From the NCBI GenBank assembly GCA_020024105.1, contig JAHHUH010000003.1:27947-91946 (forward strand): a DNA stretch of 64,000 nucleotides, written 5' to 3'. Positions 9,234 through 17,996 of the stretch are shown piece by piece. The notes below the pieces were generated by a model. The model saw only the letters and a list, made by a program, of their open reading frames with translations. It was not told the DNA's origin and did not search any database. Made by a program: the position numbers and the translations under genes. This DNA comes from Phascolarctobacterium sp. (GTDB taxonomy: Bacteria; Bacillota; Negativicutes; Acidaminococcales; Acidaminococcaceae). Position 1 is the first letter of the stretch; each line of letters starts with the position of its first letter.

Positions 9234-9263
9234 AAAGAGTGACCTTCGGGTCACTCTTTTTTT
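9234..9263 (+). terminator. Terminator after guaB
   Basis: AGAGTGACC / GGTCACTCT stem with a TTCG tetraloop, followed by a long T run. It ends the purine-IMPDH transcription unit. Confidence 0.93.
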
Positions 9264-9470
9264 CTTGCTAAGATAATATTGATACAGGAAGAATCTGTAA
9301 AAGCCTTATTGTCAGGCTGAAAAAGATATTATTTTAATAAAAAAGTTAACACTTCTAATGCTAAAAATGTATACATAAAAAAATAGATTAAAAATATTGC
9401 ATTTTTTTCTGTAATATAGTAAAGTAGTATTAATTGCATAGGTATAAAATAAAGAGGGGTGTGTATATTT

Positions 9471-10316
9471 ATGAATTTAAAGAAAATGTTTAAGTTTGCT
9501 GTCTGTGGCGCAATGGTAGTAGCCATGGCTTTATCCGCAGGTTGTGGTGGCGATGAAAAGAAAGCCGACGACCAGAAAGTATTGAAGATTGGTATGGAAT
9601 GCTCCTATGCTCCTTATAACTGGTCTCAAACTAGTGCGGATGGTGGCGCTGTTAAAATTGTTGGCTCCGATGAATACGCTTATGGCTATGACGTAATTAT
9701 CGCTAAGAAAATTGCCGACTCCATGGGTGCTAAATTAGAAATTCACAAGGTTGAATGGGATGGACTGCCTCCTGCAGTTGTTAGTGGCAAGATTGATGGC
9801 GCTATCGCTGGTATGTCCATTACTTCTGAACGTAAACAAACCGTAGATTTCACCTTGCCTTACTATTACGCTAACGTTGTTGCTCTAGTTAAAAAGGATT
9901 CTCCTCAGGCTGCAGCAAAGTCTGTTGCTGATTTAAGGGGTTCTGTAGCGACTTCTCAGATTAATACCATCTGGTATGATCAGATTGACCAAGTTCCTGA
10001 AGTTACTAAGCTACCGGCAATTGACAATGTACCGGGTATGATTGTTGCTTTAACTTCTGGTAAAGTAAACCTGATTGTAACTGATATTCCTACTGCTAAG
10101 GCTGCTGCCTATGCGAATAAGGATTTAGTTATGGTAACCTTCCCTGAAGGTCAAGGCTTTAAAACTTCTCAAGAGGACGTAGAAATTGGTATTGCAGTTA
10201 AGAAAGGCAATAAGGAATTAGCTGATGCTATGAATAAAGTTTTGAGTAAAATGACTCCGGACGATTTCAACAAGATCATGGACGAAGCAATCCAAAAACA
10301 ACCTTTGGCAAAATAA
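9471..10316 (+). CDS. Amino-acid ABC transporter, substrate-binding lipoprotein
   Basis: The 281-residue product has a lipoprotein signal peptide with lipobox LSAGC (Cys25), followed by a type 3 periplasmic-binding fold (SBP_bac_3) with GMECSYAPYNW, GYDVIIAKKIAD and the SITSERKQTVDFTLPYYY signature of polar amino-acid binders. It would capture an amino acid outside the membrane and deliver it to the permease and ATPase encoded next. ATG 9471 is preferred over a GTG 12 bases upstream because the signal peptide then has a normal MNLKKM start. A strong terminator follows, so less message should reach the downstream permease. Confidence 0.9.
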   Translation: MNLKKMFKFAVCGAMVVAMALSAGCGGDEKKADDQKVLKIGMECSYAPYNWSQTSADGGAVKIVGSDEYAYGYDVIIAKKIADSMGAKLEIHKVEWDGLPPAVVSGKIDGAIAGMSITSERKQTVDFTLPYYYANVVALVKKDSPQAAAKSVADLRGSVATSQINTIWYDQIDQVPEVTKLPAIDNVPGMIVALTSGKVNLIVTDIPTAKAAAYANKDLVMVTFPEGQGFKTSQEDVEIGIAVKKGNKELADAMNKVLSKMTPDDFNKIMDEAIQKQPLAK

Positions 10317-10332
10317 TTCTCGCTCAAAGTTG

Positions 10333-10361
10333 AAGGACGGCTTATTTAGCCGTCCTTTTTA
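10333..10361 (+). terminator. Terminator between binding protein and permease
   Basis: GGACGGCT / AGCCGTCC stem followed by TTTTT. In ABC operons such an internal terminator typically keeps binding-protein mRNA in excess over the membrane parts. Confidence 0.85.
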
Positions 10362-10392
10362 GTATTTATCGAAAAATAAGGTGGTGTAATCA

Positions 10393-11187
10393 ATGCCAGA
10401 AACATTTTTTGGCTGGGTTCTGTTCCTTTTAAATGAATATGGCCCTGTTTTACTTAAAGGTGCAGTAGTTACCTTTCTGTTGGCTCTGGTGGGTACTTTT
10501 ATCGGCTGTATAATTGGCCTGATAGTTGGTATTATCCAGACTATTCCTGTAGAAGAAAATGATAGCGCGGTTAAAAAGACCTTTATTGCCGTTGTAAAAT
10601 GGCTATTAGATGCTTATGTAGAAATTTTCCGTGGTACTCCGATGATCGTACAAGCGATGGTGCTTTATTATGGCGCTATGAGTGTCTTTGATATTGATAT
10701 GTCTCCCATGTTTGCCGGTTTCTTTGTTGTTTCTATCAACACTGGTGCTTATATGGCTGAAACTGTTCGTGGTGGTATTGAATCTGTGGACCCTGGTCAA
10801 AAGGAAGCTGCTATTGCTATCGGCATGGACCATTTCCAGATTATGCGTTGTGTTATTCTCCCGCAGGCTCTGCGCAATGTTATGCCCCAATTGGGTAATA
10901 ACTTAATTATTAATATCAAGGATACTTCTGTATTGAACGTTATTTCTGTTACAGAATTGTATTTTGCGTCTAAATCTGCAGCAGGTGTATATTATAAATA
11001 CTTTGAAATTTTCTTTATTACCTGCGTAATTTACTTTATTATGACCTTTACCGCTTCTCGTGTTTTGCGTTGGCTGGAAAGTAAGATGGATGGTCCTAAG
11101 GATTATCAGCTGGTAACCTATGATCCTATGATGGACCCCTGTGGAGCAGTACCTCTGCCCACTAAGAAACAGAAAGGACGGTTTTAA
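10393..11187 (+). CDS. Amino-acid ABC transporter permease (HisMQ type)
   Basis: This 264-residue inner-membrane protein has the HisM/GlnP layout: several hydrophobic spans, the conserved YVEIFRGTPMIVQAM stretch, and the EAA loop with EAAIAIGMDHFQIMRCVILPQALR that contacts the ATPase. Only one permease gene is present, so a homodimer is likely. The gene is preceded by AAGGTGGTG and ends 2 bases before the ATPase gene. Confidence 0.92.
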   Translation: MPETFFGWVLFLLNEYGPVLLKGAVVTFLLALVGTFIGCIIGLIVGIIQTIPVEENDSAVKKTFIAVVKWLLDAYVEIFRGTPMIVQAMVLYYGAMSVFDIDMSPMFAGFFVVSINTGAYMAETVRGGIESVDPGQKEAAIAIGMDHFQIMRCVILPQALRNVMPQLGNNLIINIKDTSVLNVISVTELYFASKSAAGVYYKYFEIFFITCVIYFIMTFTASRVLRWLESKMDGPKDYQLVTYDPMMDPCGAVPLPTKKQKGRF

Positions 11188-11189
11188 AA

Positions 11190-11936
11190 ATGGCTGAAGA
11201 AAAAGAAGTTTTAGTGTCCGTCCATGATTTAAAAAAGCAGTTTGGTGAAAGGGAAATTCTTAAGGGCATCAGCTTCGATATTCATCGTGGGGATGTTGTC
11301 TGCATTATCGGTCCTTCCGGTAGTGGTAAATCTACACTGATCCGTTGTGTAAATTATTTGGAGACACCTACCAGTGGTGAAATATCCTACCGTGGTAAAT
11401 CTGTGAAGGATGCCTTTAAAAAACTGACTATGTTCCGTACTAAGGTGGGCATGGTTTTCCAATCTTTTAATCTGTTTAATAATATGACGGTTTTGGAAAA
11501 TTGTATGGTAGGCCAAATCCAGGTTTTGAAAAAATCTAAGGAAGAGGCCAAGGAAAACGCCATGAAGTATTTGAAGCATGTAGGCATGGATGGCTATGTT
11601 AATGCTAAACCCAACCAGCTTAGTGGTGGTCAAAAGCAGCGTGTAGCTATTGCTCGTGCGTTGGCTTTAGAGCCTGAGGTTCTTTTAATGGATGAGCCTA
11701 CTTCTGCACTGGACCCTGAAATGGTTGGTGAAGTACTCCACGTTATTCGTGAGCTGGCAGAAGCTGGTTTGACCATGGTTATTGTTACTCACGAAATGGC
11801 TTTTGCCCGTGATGTTTCCAATCGCGTCATCTTTATTGATCAGGGCGTGATTGCAGAGGATGCAGCACCGGAGGAGTTATTCAAGCATCCTAAAAATCAG
11901 AGAACTAAGGATTTCCTTCGTCGTTTCCAAGAATAA
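11190..11936 (+). CDS. Amino-acid ABC transporter ATP-binding protein (GlnQ type)
   Basis: This 248-residue ATPase powers the transporter above. It shows Walker A GPSGSGKST, Q-loop MVFQSFNLF, signature LSGGQKQR, Walker B VLLMDEPTSALDP and H-loop IVTHEM. The sequence is typical of polar amino-acid uptake ATPases; the substrate (glutamine, cystine, arginine or another) cannot be told from the sequence. The start is 2 bases after the permease stop. Confidence 0.94.
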   Translation: MAEEKEVLVSVHDLKKQFGEREILKGISFDIHRGDVVCIIGPSGSGKSTLIRCVNYLETPTSGEISYRGKSVKDAFKKLTMFRTKVGMVFQSFNLFNNMTVLENCMVGQIQVLKKSKEEAKENAMKYLKHVGMDGYVNAKPNQLSGGQKQRVAIARALALEPEVLLMDEPTSALDPEMVGEVLHVIRELAEAGLTMVIVTHEMAFARDVSNRVIFIDQGVIAEDAAPEELFKHPKNQRTKDFLRRFQE

Positions 11937-11955
11937 ATTTAAAAAAAGCTCTAAT

Positions 11956-11993
11956 GGAAAAGCTCCAGCTGAAAATAGCTGGAGCTTTTCTTT
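11956..11993 (+). terminator. Terminator after amino-acid ABC operon
   Basis: AAAAGCTCCAGCT / AGCTGGAGCTTTT is a perfect 13-bp inverted repeat around a 6-base loop, with a T-rich tail. Confidence 0.92.
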
Positions 11994-12260
11994 TGATTGT
12001 CTAAACCTAAATATATTATTGTCAGAAGCTTTAGATAATAGTTGAGCCTGGATGAGAGTAGTAAATATGTGAAAATATCAAGCTTTTTTTGATATGGACG
12101 AAGCGGTTATTGATAAAGAACTACCTGTTTGTAAAAATAATATACTGGGTTAGAAATAGCTGATATGATAAAAAATAGTCTAAAATATTTCTATTTGTAG
12201 TATAATGCTAGATGGGTTCTTTTTATATTATTCAATTTTTAAGTAGAGGAAGAGAAGTTT

Positions 12261-13820
12261 ATGGATAAACTGAAGTATTTTGTTTTTTTATTATTGCTTT
12301 TGGTATGTCAGTCGTCCTGGGCCGCAACTAGTAAGGGAACGCTTTTATATATTCCCTTGGATAACAGACCGGTCTGTCTGGATTATACTGTAGCGACCAT
12401 GGAGGCGGCAGGCTGGAAGGTTAAAACACCACCCCTGGAATATATTGCCTGTCGTGAGCATGTAGGCCAGCCGGAAAAGCTGTTTGCATGGATTGACAAG
12501 GAAAGCCGTACCTCACTGGGGATGGTTATTTCCGCAGACACTTTGATTTACGGTGGCCTAGTTGCCTCTCGTACACATGAGATACCAATAGAGGTTCTAA
12601 ACCAGCGTGCGCAGGCTCTAAGCCAGCTGAAGGAGCGTTATAGGGATCAGCTGGTATATGTATTTGCCAGTGTGATGCGTTCTCCTAAGAGCAGTGGCGC
12701 TCCCGTAGAGCCGGCTTATTATAGTCAGTGGGGACCGATGCTATTTAAATTGGGCGAGCTTGAAGATAAGCTGGCTAGCGGAGATATTGGTCGTAGGGAG
12801 AAAAGACAACTGCAGGTTTTACACAAAAAAATACCGTCTCCTGTTCTAAAGGATATGTATGCCCGGAGAGCAGCTAATTTACAGGTTACAGAACATATTT
12901 TAGAATGTGTAAAAAATAAAAATTTTGATTATGTCTTAATTGGTAAGGATGATACGGCTCCTTATTCACGTTCTCATTATGAAGCAAGAATCTTAGAAAA
13001 AAAATTAGAAAATCTCCCCAAAGAAAAAATAAGATTTTTGACAGGTGTGGACCAGCTAGGCCTGATCCTACTTACGCGCTGTGCTAACCGACTTCAGTAT
13101 CGAGTTCCCTTGGTAAAGGTTTTTTATGCTCCTGGCAGTGGTGGTAATACCTTACCTACCTATGAGGATCAGCTTTTGGATGTTACTGTAGAGGAGCAGA
13201 TTTTAGCAGCGGGTGGCGTTCCTGTAAATCGTGAAAGACGAGCAGACCTGTTTTTAGGAGTTAATACACCTAGAGACGGCGTCACCATGGAAGGTTCGGA
13301 CAGTAGTAATGATGGAGTGGTAACTGAAGAGCTGGAGGCTTTTACTCAAGATATTAAGGATTATCTGCACGACCATAAGGCGGTATCCGTAGCAGACGTC
13401 AAATATGGTAATGGTGGAGATAAGGGACTGGTTAAACAGCTTTTTGCTAAGAATCTTGCCTGGCAGTTGGCCAGCTATGGTGGCTGGAATACAGCCAGTA
13501 ATACTCTTGGCTTTGCGCTAGCCCAGGGAATATTGGAGCCTAATATGACTACCGAAGCTAAGGATGAGCTTTTAATTATCCGCTATCTTGATGACTGGGC
13601 TTACCAGTCCCAGGTCAGATTGCGTGTATATCAGACCTTGATTTGGCCCCAATCCTGGAATAATACTATTTTAAAGCCTGGACAGAAGGCAATGGCAGAG
13701 CGTGCCATCACAAGGTCCATGCGACAGGTTGCCATGCCTCTTTTTGGTAAGAAAGTAAAAAATTATAAATTTACTCTGCCTTGGAGCAGAATGTTTGAAA
13801 TCAATATTGAAAGGAAATAA
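12261..13820 (+). CDS. DUF4127 family exported protein
   Basis: The 519-residue product has an N-terminal signal peptide (hydrophobic run after MDKLKYF, cleavage near SSWAA) and then the DUF4127 opening LLYIPLDNRPVCLDY. Other conserved patches are ISADTLIYGGLVASR, DYVLIGKDDTAPYS and DVKYGNGGD. The family has no settled function; the conserved Asp, His and Asn patches suggest an enzyme. A TATAAT at 12201-12206 could be its -10, but I see no good -35. The acetyltransferase gene follows 3 bases after the stop, so the two are probably one unit. Confidence 0.85.
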   Translation: MDKLKYFVFLLLLLVCQSSWAATSKGTLLYIPLDNRPVCLDYTVATMEAAGWKVKTPPLEYIACREHVGQPEKLFAWIDKESRTSLGMVISADTLIYGGLVASRTHEIPIEVLNQRAQALSQLKERYRDQLVYVFASVMRSPKSSGAPVEPAYYSQWGPMLFKLGELEDKLASGDIGRREKRQLQVLHKKIPSPVLKDMYARRAANLQVTEHILECVKNKNFDYVLIGKDDTAPYSRSHYEARILEKKLENLPKEKIRFLTGVDQLGLILLTRCANRLQYRVPLVKVFYAPGSGGNTLPTYEDQLLDVTVEEQILAAGGVPVNRERRADLFLGVNTPRDGVTMEGSDSSNDGVVTEELEAFTQDIKDYLHDHKAVSVADVKYGNGGDKGLVKQLFAKNLAWQLASYGGWNTASNTLGFALAQGILEPNMTTEAKDELLIIRYLDDWAYQSQVRLRVYQTLIWPQSWNNTILKPGQKAMAERAITRSMRQVAMPLFGKKVKNYKFTLPWSRMFEINIERK

Positions 13821-13823
13821 TCT

Positions 13824-14408
13824 GTGAAAGGAAAAATTCGTTTGGCTACTTTGGCCGATACAGAAGCTCTTTTAAAAATTTATGCGCCATTTATTTTAGA
13901 TACCTGTATTTCGTTTGAATATGAAGTACCTACATTGGTAGAATATAGAGAAAGGATAGCAGGTATCAGTAGTCTATATCCGTATTTGCTTTATGAAGAG
14001 AACGGCAAAATTTTAGGCTATACCTATGCCCATCGTTACCTGGAAAGAGCTGCCTATGGTTGGGACGTAGAGGTTACTATTTATTTGGCTCCTGAAGGTC
14101 AGGGAAGGGGCTTAGGAGCTCTATTATATAGTGCTTTAGAGCAGCTGTTACGTTTACAGCAGGTTAGAAATCTGTATGCCTGCATTACTGGTGATAATGC
14201 TCATAGTATTAATATGCACCGTGCGTTAGGATATAAAATGATAGGTACCTTTACCAGGGCAGGCTTTAAACAGAACCGCTGGCTTGACGTTGTATGGTTG
14301 GAAAAAAGTCTGACGGAAGATGAGGGAGCTCCTTTGAAGCTGGTACCTTTTAGAGAGCTTCCACAGCAGTCGGTGGCGGCCGTTTTACAACGGGTAAATA
14401 ATTTATAG
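13824..14408 (+). CDS. GNAT-family N-acetyltransferase, phosphinothricin-acetyltransferase-like
   Basis: The 194-residue protein starts with GTG after AAAGGAAA. It has a GNAT fold of the Pat type: IRLATLADTEALLKIYAPFI at the start, the acetyl-CoA loop EGQGRGLGALLYSALEQ, and NLYACITGDNAHSINMHRALGY near the end. Relatives acetylate small amines such as phosphinothricin or methionine sulfoximine, but many are detoxifiers of unknown range, so the substrate is open. The last 30 residues extend past the usual fold. Confidence 0.85.
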   Translation: MKGKIRLATLADTEALLKIYAPFILDTCISFEYEVPTLVEYRERIAGISSLYPYLLYEENGKILGYTYAHRYLERAAYGWDVEVTIYLAPEGQGRGLGALLYSALEQLLRLQQVRNLYACITGDNAHSINMHRALGYKMIGTFTRAGFKQNRWLDVVWLEKSLTEDEGAPLKLVPFRELPQQSVAAVLQRVNNL

Positions 14409-14425
14409 GAGTTAAGCTTAGCTTT

Positions 14426-14455
14426 GAGCATCAGTTTTTACTGATGCTTTTTTTG
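14426..14455 (+). terminator. Terminator after the GNAT gene
   Basis: GCATCAGT / ACTGATGC stem with a short T loop and a run of seven T. Confidence 0.9.
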
Positions 14456-14480
14456 TAAAAGAATTATTTAAGCTTTGTTG

Positions 14481-14509
14481 TTGACAAAATATTGCTTATT
14501 AACTATGAT
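14481..14509 (+). promoter_or_regulatory. Promoter of the EamA transporter gene
   Basis: TTGACA (14481-14486), 17 bases, TATGAT (14504-14509). It lies between the previous terminator and the gene. Confidence 0.75.
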
Positions 14510-14585
14510 GTAATACACGGTAAAACGTAGTATTTTACTAGCAGTTATTTTATAGATTATTTAATAAAAAGGATGGTGCAGGATT

Positions 14586-15497
14586 ATGAGTGACATGGTA
14601 AAGGGTTATTTTTTGGCTATTGTAGCTTCAGTGACCTATGGTATGAATCCTTTGTTTACGCTGCCGCTTTACGCAGAAGGAATGGACGCCCATTCGGTTT
14701 TATTTTTCCGCTATTTGTTGGCTCTGCCTATTTTGGCTTCTCTTTTTAAGCTGAATCATGCAAATTTTGCTCTTTATAGAAGGGAGGTTTTTCCGTTAGC
14801 CCTGATGGGACTTCTGATGGGCGTTTCATCACTTACGCTTTTTGCCTCCTACCAGTACATGGATGCAGGTATCGCTTCCACACTACTCTTCGTCTACCCT
14901 ATTTTGGTAGCAGTACTTATGTCCCTGCTGTTTAAGGAAAAGCTGACCTGGTTGACTAAGGCTTGTATTTTTACTGCCTTCATTGGCATTATGCTTCTGT
15001 ACAAGGGGAGTGATGGGGCTACCTTGGATTCTTGGGGAACCTTTATCGTTTTTGTATCTGCAATTACCTATGCATTCTATATTATTGGCGTAAACCAGAG
15101 TGGTCTACGTGAAATGCCCACCATCAAAATTACTTTTTATGTTTTATTCTTTGGCTTAAGCGTATATATTGTGGGGATTTTGGTGCAGGGGGGCTTAAGT
15201 ACGCCACAAACACCCTTGGGTTGGTTGAGCCTTTTAGGACTAGCCGCGCTGCCTACAGCCATGTCTCTGACGGCGACTACTACTGCAGTACAGTATATCG
15301 GCTCTACTCCTACGGCAATTCTGGGGGCTTTAGAACCAGCTACTGCAATCTTTTTCGGAATTACGGTGTTTGATGAGGTTTTGACAGCTAGGGATTGCTT
15401 GGGTCTGTTTCTTATTATTACCGCAGTAAGTCTTGTTGTAGCAGGAAGTGCTCTCACTAAGTATTTAAAACGACTACTGCAGCATAGAGCGTCTTGA
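14586..15497 (+). CDS. EamA/DMT-family transporter
   Basis: The 303-residue protein shows about ten hydrophobic segments in two EamA repeats, with GYFLAIVASVTYGMNPLF opening the first and TFIVFVSAITYAFYIIGV the second, and the conserved SLTATTTAVQYIGSTPTAIL helix. Such proteins export metabolites or amino acids across the inner membrane; the substrate is not apparent. It stands alone with its own promoter. Confidence 0.9.
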   Translation: MSDMVKGYFLAIVASVTYGMNPLFTLPLYAEGMDAHSVLFFRYLLALPILASLFKLNHANFALYRREVFPLALMGLLMGVSSLTLFASYQYMDAGIASTLLFVYPILVAVLMSLLFKEKLTWLTKACIFTAFIGIMLLYKGSDGATLDSWGTFIVFVSAITYAFYIIGVNQSGLREMPTIKITFYVLFFGLSVYIVGILVQGGLSTPQTPLGWLSLLGLAALPTAMSLTATTTAVQYIGSTPTAILGALEPATAIFFGITVFDEVLTARDCLGLFLIITAVSLVVAGSALTKYLKRLLQHRAS

Positions 15498-15607
15498 TAC
15501 TAGTGAAAAAGCTTAAAGGCCTATGGATACTTAACTTTCAAAATCGAGATGATGCTTAATAGGAAATGTTATTGCAAAAAAATATTTAAAAAATATTGAC
15601 AAAAACA

Positions 15608-15636
15608 TTGACAAACTTAATGGTATCGAGTACAAT
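15608..15636 (+). promoter_or_regulatory. Promoter of the orphan cobalamin-type riboswitch
   Basis: TTGACA (15608-15613), exactly 17 bases, TACAAT (15631-15636). It is one of the best promoters in the window and would start transcription near 15643, directly in front of the riboswitch. A second TTGACA lies just upstream at 15597-15602. Confidence 0.8.
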
Positions 15637-15661
15637 TAACACATCAAATCAATATTTCGTA

Positions 15662-15830
15662 CATGAACCCATTTGGTGCAAATCCAAAGTGGTCCCGCCG
15701 CTGTGACAGGCTAGCCTGAAACCAGCAGGGTTTAATGTATAGCATATGCTGCCTGCGAGCGACAGGAAAGTGTGATTCAAGAAAGTCTACGTTTATGTGA
15801 GAGTGGCGTAGTCGGAATTGTTGATACATG
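15662..15830 (+). promoter_or_regulatory. Cobalamin-type riboswitch with no downstream gene
   Basis: The core GGTGCAAATCC (15675-15685) followed by GGTCCCGCCGCTGTGA (15691-15706) is the signature of B12 riboswitches. AGCCTGAAACCAGC (about 15713-15726) corresponds to the AGCCAGGAGACCTGC element, with a CTG/CAG mini-stem. The spacing is short, so this would be a compact variant. Hairpins follow (CCTG/CAGG near 15752-15766; CTACG/CGTAG near 15787-15811). A terminator ends the unit at 15863, and no open reading frame with a ribosome site follows on this strand before the next terminator. Confidence 0.62.
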
Positions 15831-15863
15831 GCCCTGTTCTAGCTTGCTAAACAGGGCTTTTCT
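15831..15863 (+). terminator. Terminator of the cobalamin-type riboswitch unit
   Basis: GCCCTGTT / AACAGGGC stem followed by TTTTCTT. It could be the expression platform, but no gene lies behind it. Confidence 0.85.
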
Positions 15864-16011
15864 TATTGGCGTAGGTCGAAATATTGATTTACAAAACAGG
15901 ACATAAAGCAAAACGGACATTTGCTTTGTATATTGTGTGTTGTTCTGATAACTCCTTTCGCATTTCTCCTCCATTTCTGGGCTTACTGAATGGGTGCAGT
16001 GAGTCCTAACA

Positions 16012-16045
16012 AAAAAGCTACCGTCTTTGTGCGGTAGCTTTTTTG
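16012..16045 (+). terminator. Terminator hairpin in the 15.5-16.4 kb intergenic stretch
   Basis: AAAAAAGCTACCG / CGGTAGCTTTTTT is a symmetric hairpin that could work in both directions. Between 15864 and 16340 I see no convincing gene on either strand, only two very short frames that I rejected. Confidence 0.8.
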
Positions 16046-16342
16046 TTTGAAAAATTACTTTAAAAATATGACAAAGATTTTGATGAGGTATGCAGAAATG
16101 AAGCTAGTAAAATTATCCTGGTACAAATATTTAGTCCGGTTGTTTCTGATTCTATATTCTTGTCTATTAGTGCCAGCGTTAAATTAAAATAGGACTTTCA
16201 AGTGCTCCATGATTATCTTATTAAAAATTTTATTAGGAATATTAGAAAAGTAGCAGTGGTTGTGAAAGATTAGCTGCAAGCAGGCATAAGAGGCCTTGTT
16301 AAAAGGGAAATATTTGATTTTTAAAAAATTTTAGAAAAAGTA

Positions 16343-16371
16343 TTGACAAAACAATCTAGCTATCGTATAAT
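16343..16371 (+). promoter_or_regulatory. Promoter of tRNA-Gly
   Basis: TTGACA (16343-16348), 17 bases, TATAAT (16366-16371): a perfect consensus promoter, as expected for a stable RNA gene. Confidence 0.9.
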
Positions 16372-16413
16372 CAGTATCGTTCCAAACAACAGGGACAAGA
16401 AACAATTACATAT

Positions 16414-16488
<75 letters not shown>

Positions 16489-16500
16489 TTAAAAATTTAA

Positions 16501-16528
16501 GCCTTTCAGTTAGTCTGAAAGGTTTTTT
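16501..16528 (+). terminator. Terminator after tRNA-Gly
   Basis: CCTTTCAG / CTGAAAGG stem followed by six T. Confidence 0.9.
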
Positions 16529-16532
16529 AGTA

Positions 16533-16561
16533 TTGTCAAGAAGCATTCATTGTGATATGAT
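16533..16561 (+). promoter_or_regulatory. Promoter of the tig-clpP-clpX unit
   Basis: TTGTCA (16533-16538), 17 bases, TATGAT (16556-16561), immediately after the tRNA terminator. It would give a leader of about 95 bases. I see no CIRCE or CtsR-type operator. Confidence 0.6.
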
Positions 16562-16666
16562 ATTGTGAGCGATTTATGTCGGCTGGTATAATTGTTTGGA
16601 AGGCTGGCCCCTTTAATCCGATAATATTTATTTATACCCACATATACCTTAAGGGAGGATTTATTA

Positions 16667-17950
16667 ATGAACGTAACTGTTGAAAGAGTACAAAATGAAG
16701 CAACTTTGAAAATCACCGCTTCTGCAGAAGTAGTAAATGCAGGCTTTAAGAGCGCTGTACAAAAAATTGCTAACAATGTAAATATTCCTGGCTTCCGTAA
16801 AGGCAAGGCTCCTCGTAATATTGTTGAAATGCATTATGGTAAAGAGGCTGTTAGACAAGAAGCTTTTGAAATCGTAGCTAATAAGGCATACCGTGAAGCT
16901 TTGGATCAGGAAAAACTGATTCCTGTAAATGATCCTAAAGTAACTGAATCCGTATTTGAAGAAGGCAAGGATTTGGCTTTGACCATTACCGTTACCTTGA
17001 AACCCGAACCGGAATTGGGCGAATACAAAGGTCTGCATGTAGATAAAGAAGAACATGTTGTAACCGATGAAGAAGTAGAAGCTCAAGTTAATGAACTGCG
17101 TAACCGCAATGCTAAAATGGTAGAAGCTCCTGAAGGTACTCTGATTGAAAAAGGTGACTTTGCTATTATTGACTTTGCTGGTACTGTTGATGGCGAACCC
17201 TTCAGCGGTGGCGAAGGCAAGGGTTATCCTCTGGAAGTTGGCTCCAACTCCTTTATCCCCGGCTTTGAAGACCAGCTGGTAGGTCTGCAAAAAGGTGATT
17301 CCACTGATGTTGAAGTAACTTTCCCGACTGAATATTTCGTTGCTGAATTAGCTGGTAAGGAAGCTGTATTCAAAGTAAATGTACAAGACGTTAAACGTAA
17401 AGAACTCCCTGAAATGACCGACGAATATGTTGCAGCAAACAGTGAATTCAAAACTGTTGACGAAATGCGTGCTAACTTCAAAGAACGCATGCAGGCAGCT
17501 GCTGTAGAAGATGCTAAAGTTAGATATGAACGTGCTCTGATTGATGCTGCTGTTGCTAATGCTAAATTTGAAGTACCTGAAATCATGGTAGAAGACCGCA
17601 TCAGCCAAATGGTAGAAGAAATGAAAATGAGCTTGGAAAGCCGTAAAATGAACTTGGATATGTACATGAAATACACTGGCATGGACATGGATAAAATCCG
17701 TGAAAACCAACGCCCTGTAGCTGAAGAAAACGTTAAGACCGACCTGGTTCTGGACGCTATTGCTAAAGCAGAAAACATTCAAGTAGATATGGCTGACGTT
17801 GATGCTGAAATTCAAGCTATTGCTACCCAACATGGTGCTAAAGTTGACGAAGTTAAAGAAATTATCCGTGGTAATGGTACCATGGGTCTCTTGTTGGCTA
17901 ACATCCTGCGCCGCAAAGCAGCTCATGTTGTTATCGATACCGCAAAATAA
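16667..17950 (+). CDS. tig: Trigger factor
   Basis: Trigger factor is the ribosome-bound chaperone and prolyl isomerase that meets nascent chains. The 427-residue protein has the ribosome-binding signature GFRKGKAPRNIVE (residues about 44-56), a central FKBP domain (GDFAIIDFAGTVDGEPFSGG to FPTEYFVAELAGKEAVFKV) and a long helical C-terminal domain. The start follows AAGGGAGG. It heads the proteostasis block with clpP and clpX directly behind it, an order found in many bacteria. Codon choice suggests high expression. Confidence 0.97.
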   Translation: MNVTVERVQNEATLKITASAEVVNAGFKSAVQKIANNVNIPGFRKGKAPRNIVEMHYGKEAVRQEAFEIVANKAYREALDQEKLIPVNDPKVTESVFEEGKDLALTITVTLKPEPELGEYKGLHVDKEEHVVTDEEVEAQVNELRNRNAKMVEAPEGTLIEKGDFAIIDFAGTVDGEPFSGGEGKGYPLEVGSNSFIPGFEDQLVGLQKGDSTDVEVTFPTEYFVAELAGKEAVFKVNVQDVKRKELPEMTDEYVAANSEFKTVDEMRANFKERMQAAAVEDAKVRYERALIDAAVANAKFEVPEIMVEDRISQMVEEMKMSLESRKMNLDMYMKYTGMDMDKIRENQRPVAEENVKTDLVLDAIAKAENIQVDMADVDAEIQAIATQHGAKVDEVKEIIRGNGTMGLLLANILRRKAAHVVIDTAK

Positions 17951-17996
17951 TTTCTGACGAAATTTTTGTGTGTAAAGAAAAAGGAGAATGACATTT

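Noticed and set aside
15889..15963. Minus-strand 24-residue frame with a GGAGGAG site, opposite the region behind the riboswitch
   Set aside because: No promoter on that strand and no supporting context; a single strong ribosome-like string is not enough.
16098..16187. Short + strand frame MKLVKLSWYKYLVRLFLILY... (29 residues) after the orphan riboswitch
   Set aside because: It has a weak GAGG site and a hydrophobic stretch, but lies behind a second terminator, has no promoter and no sign of conservation that I can judge. It may be a relic of a lost membrane-protein gene.
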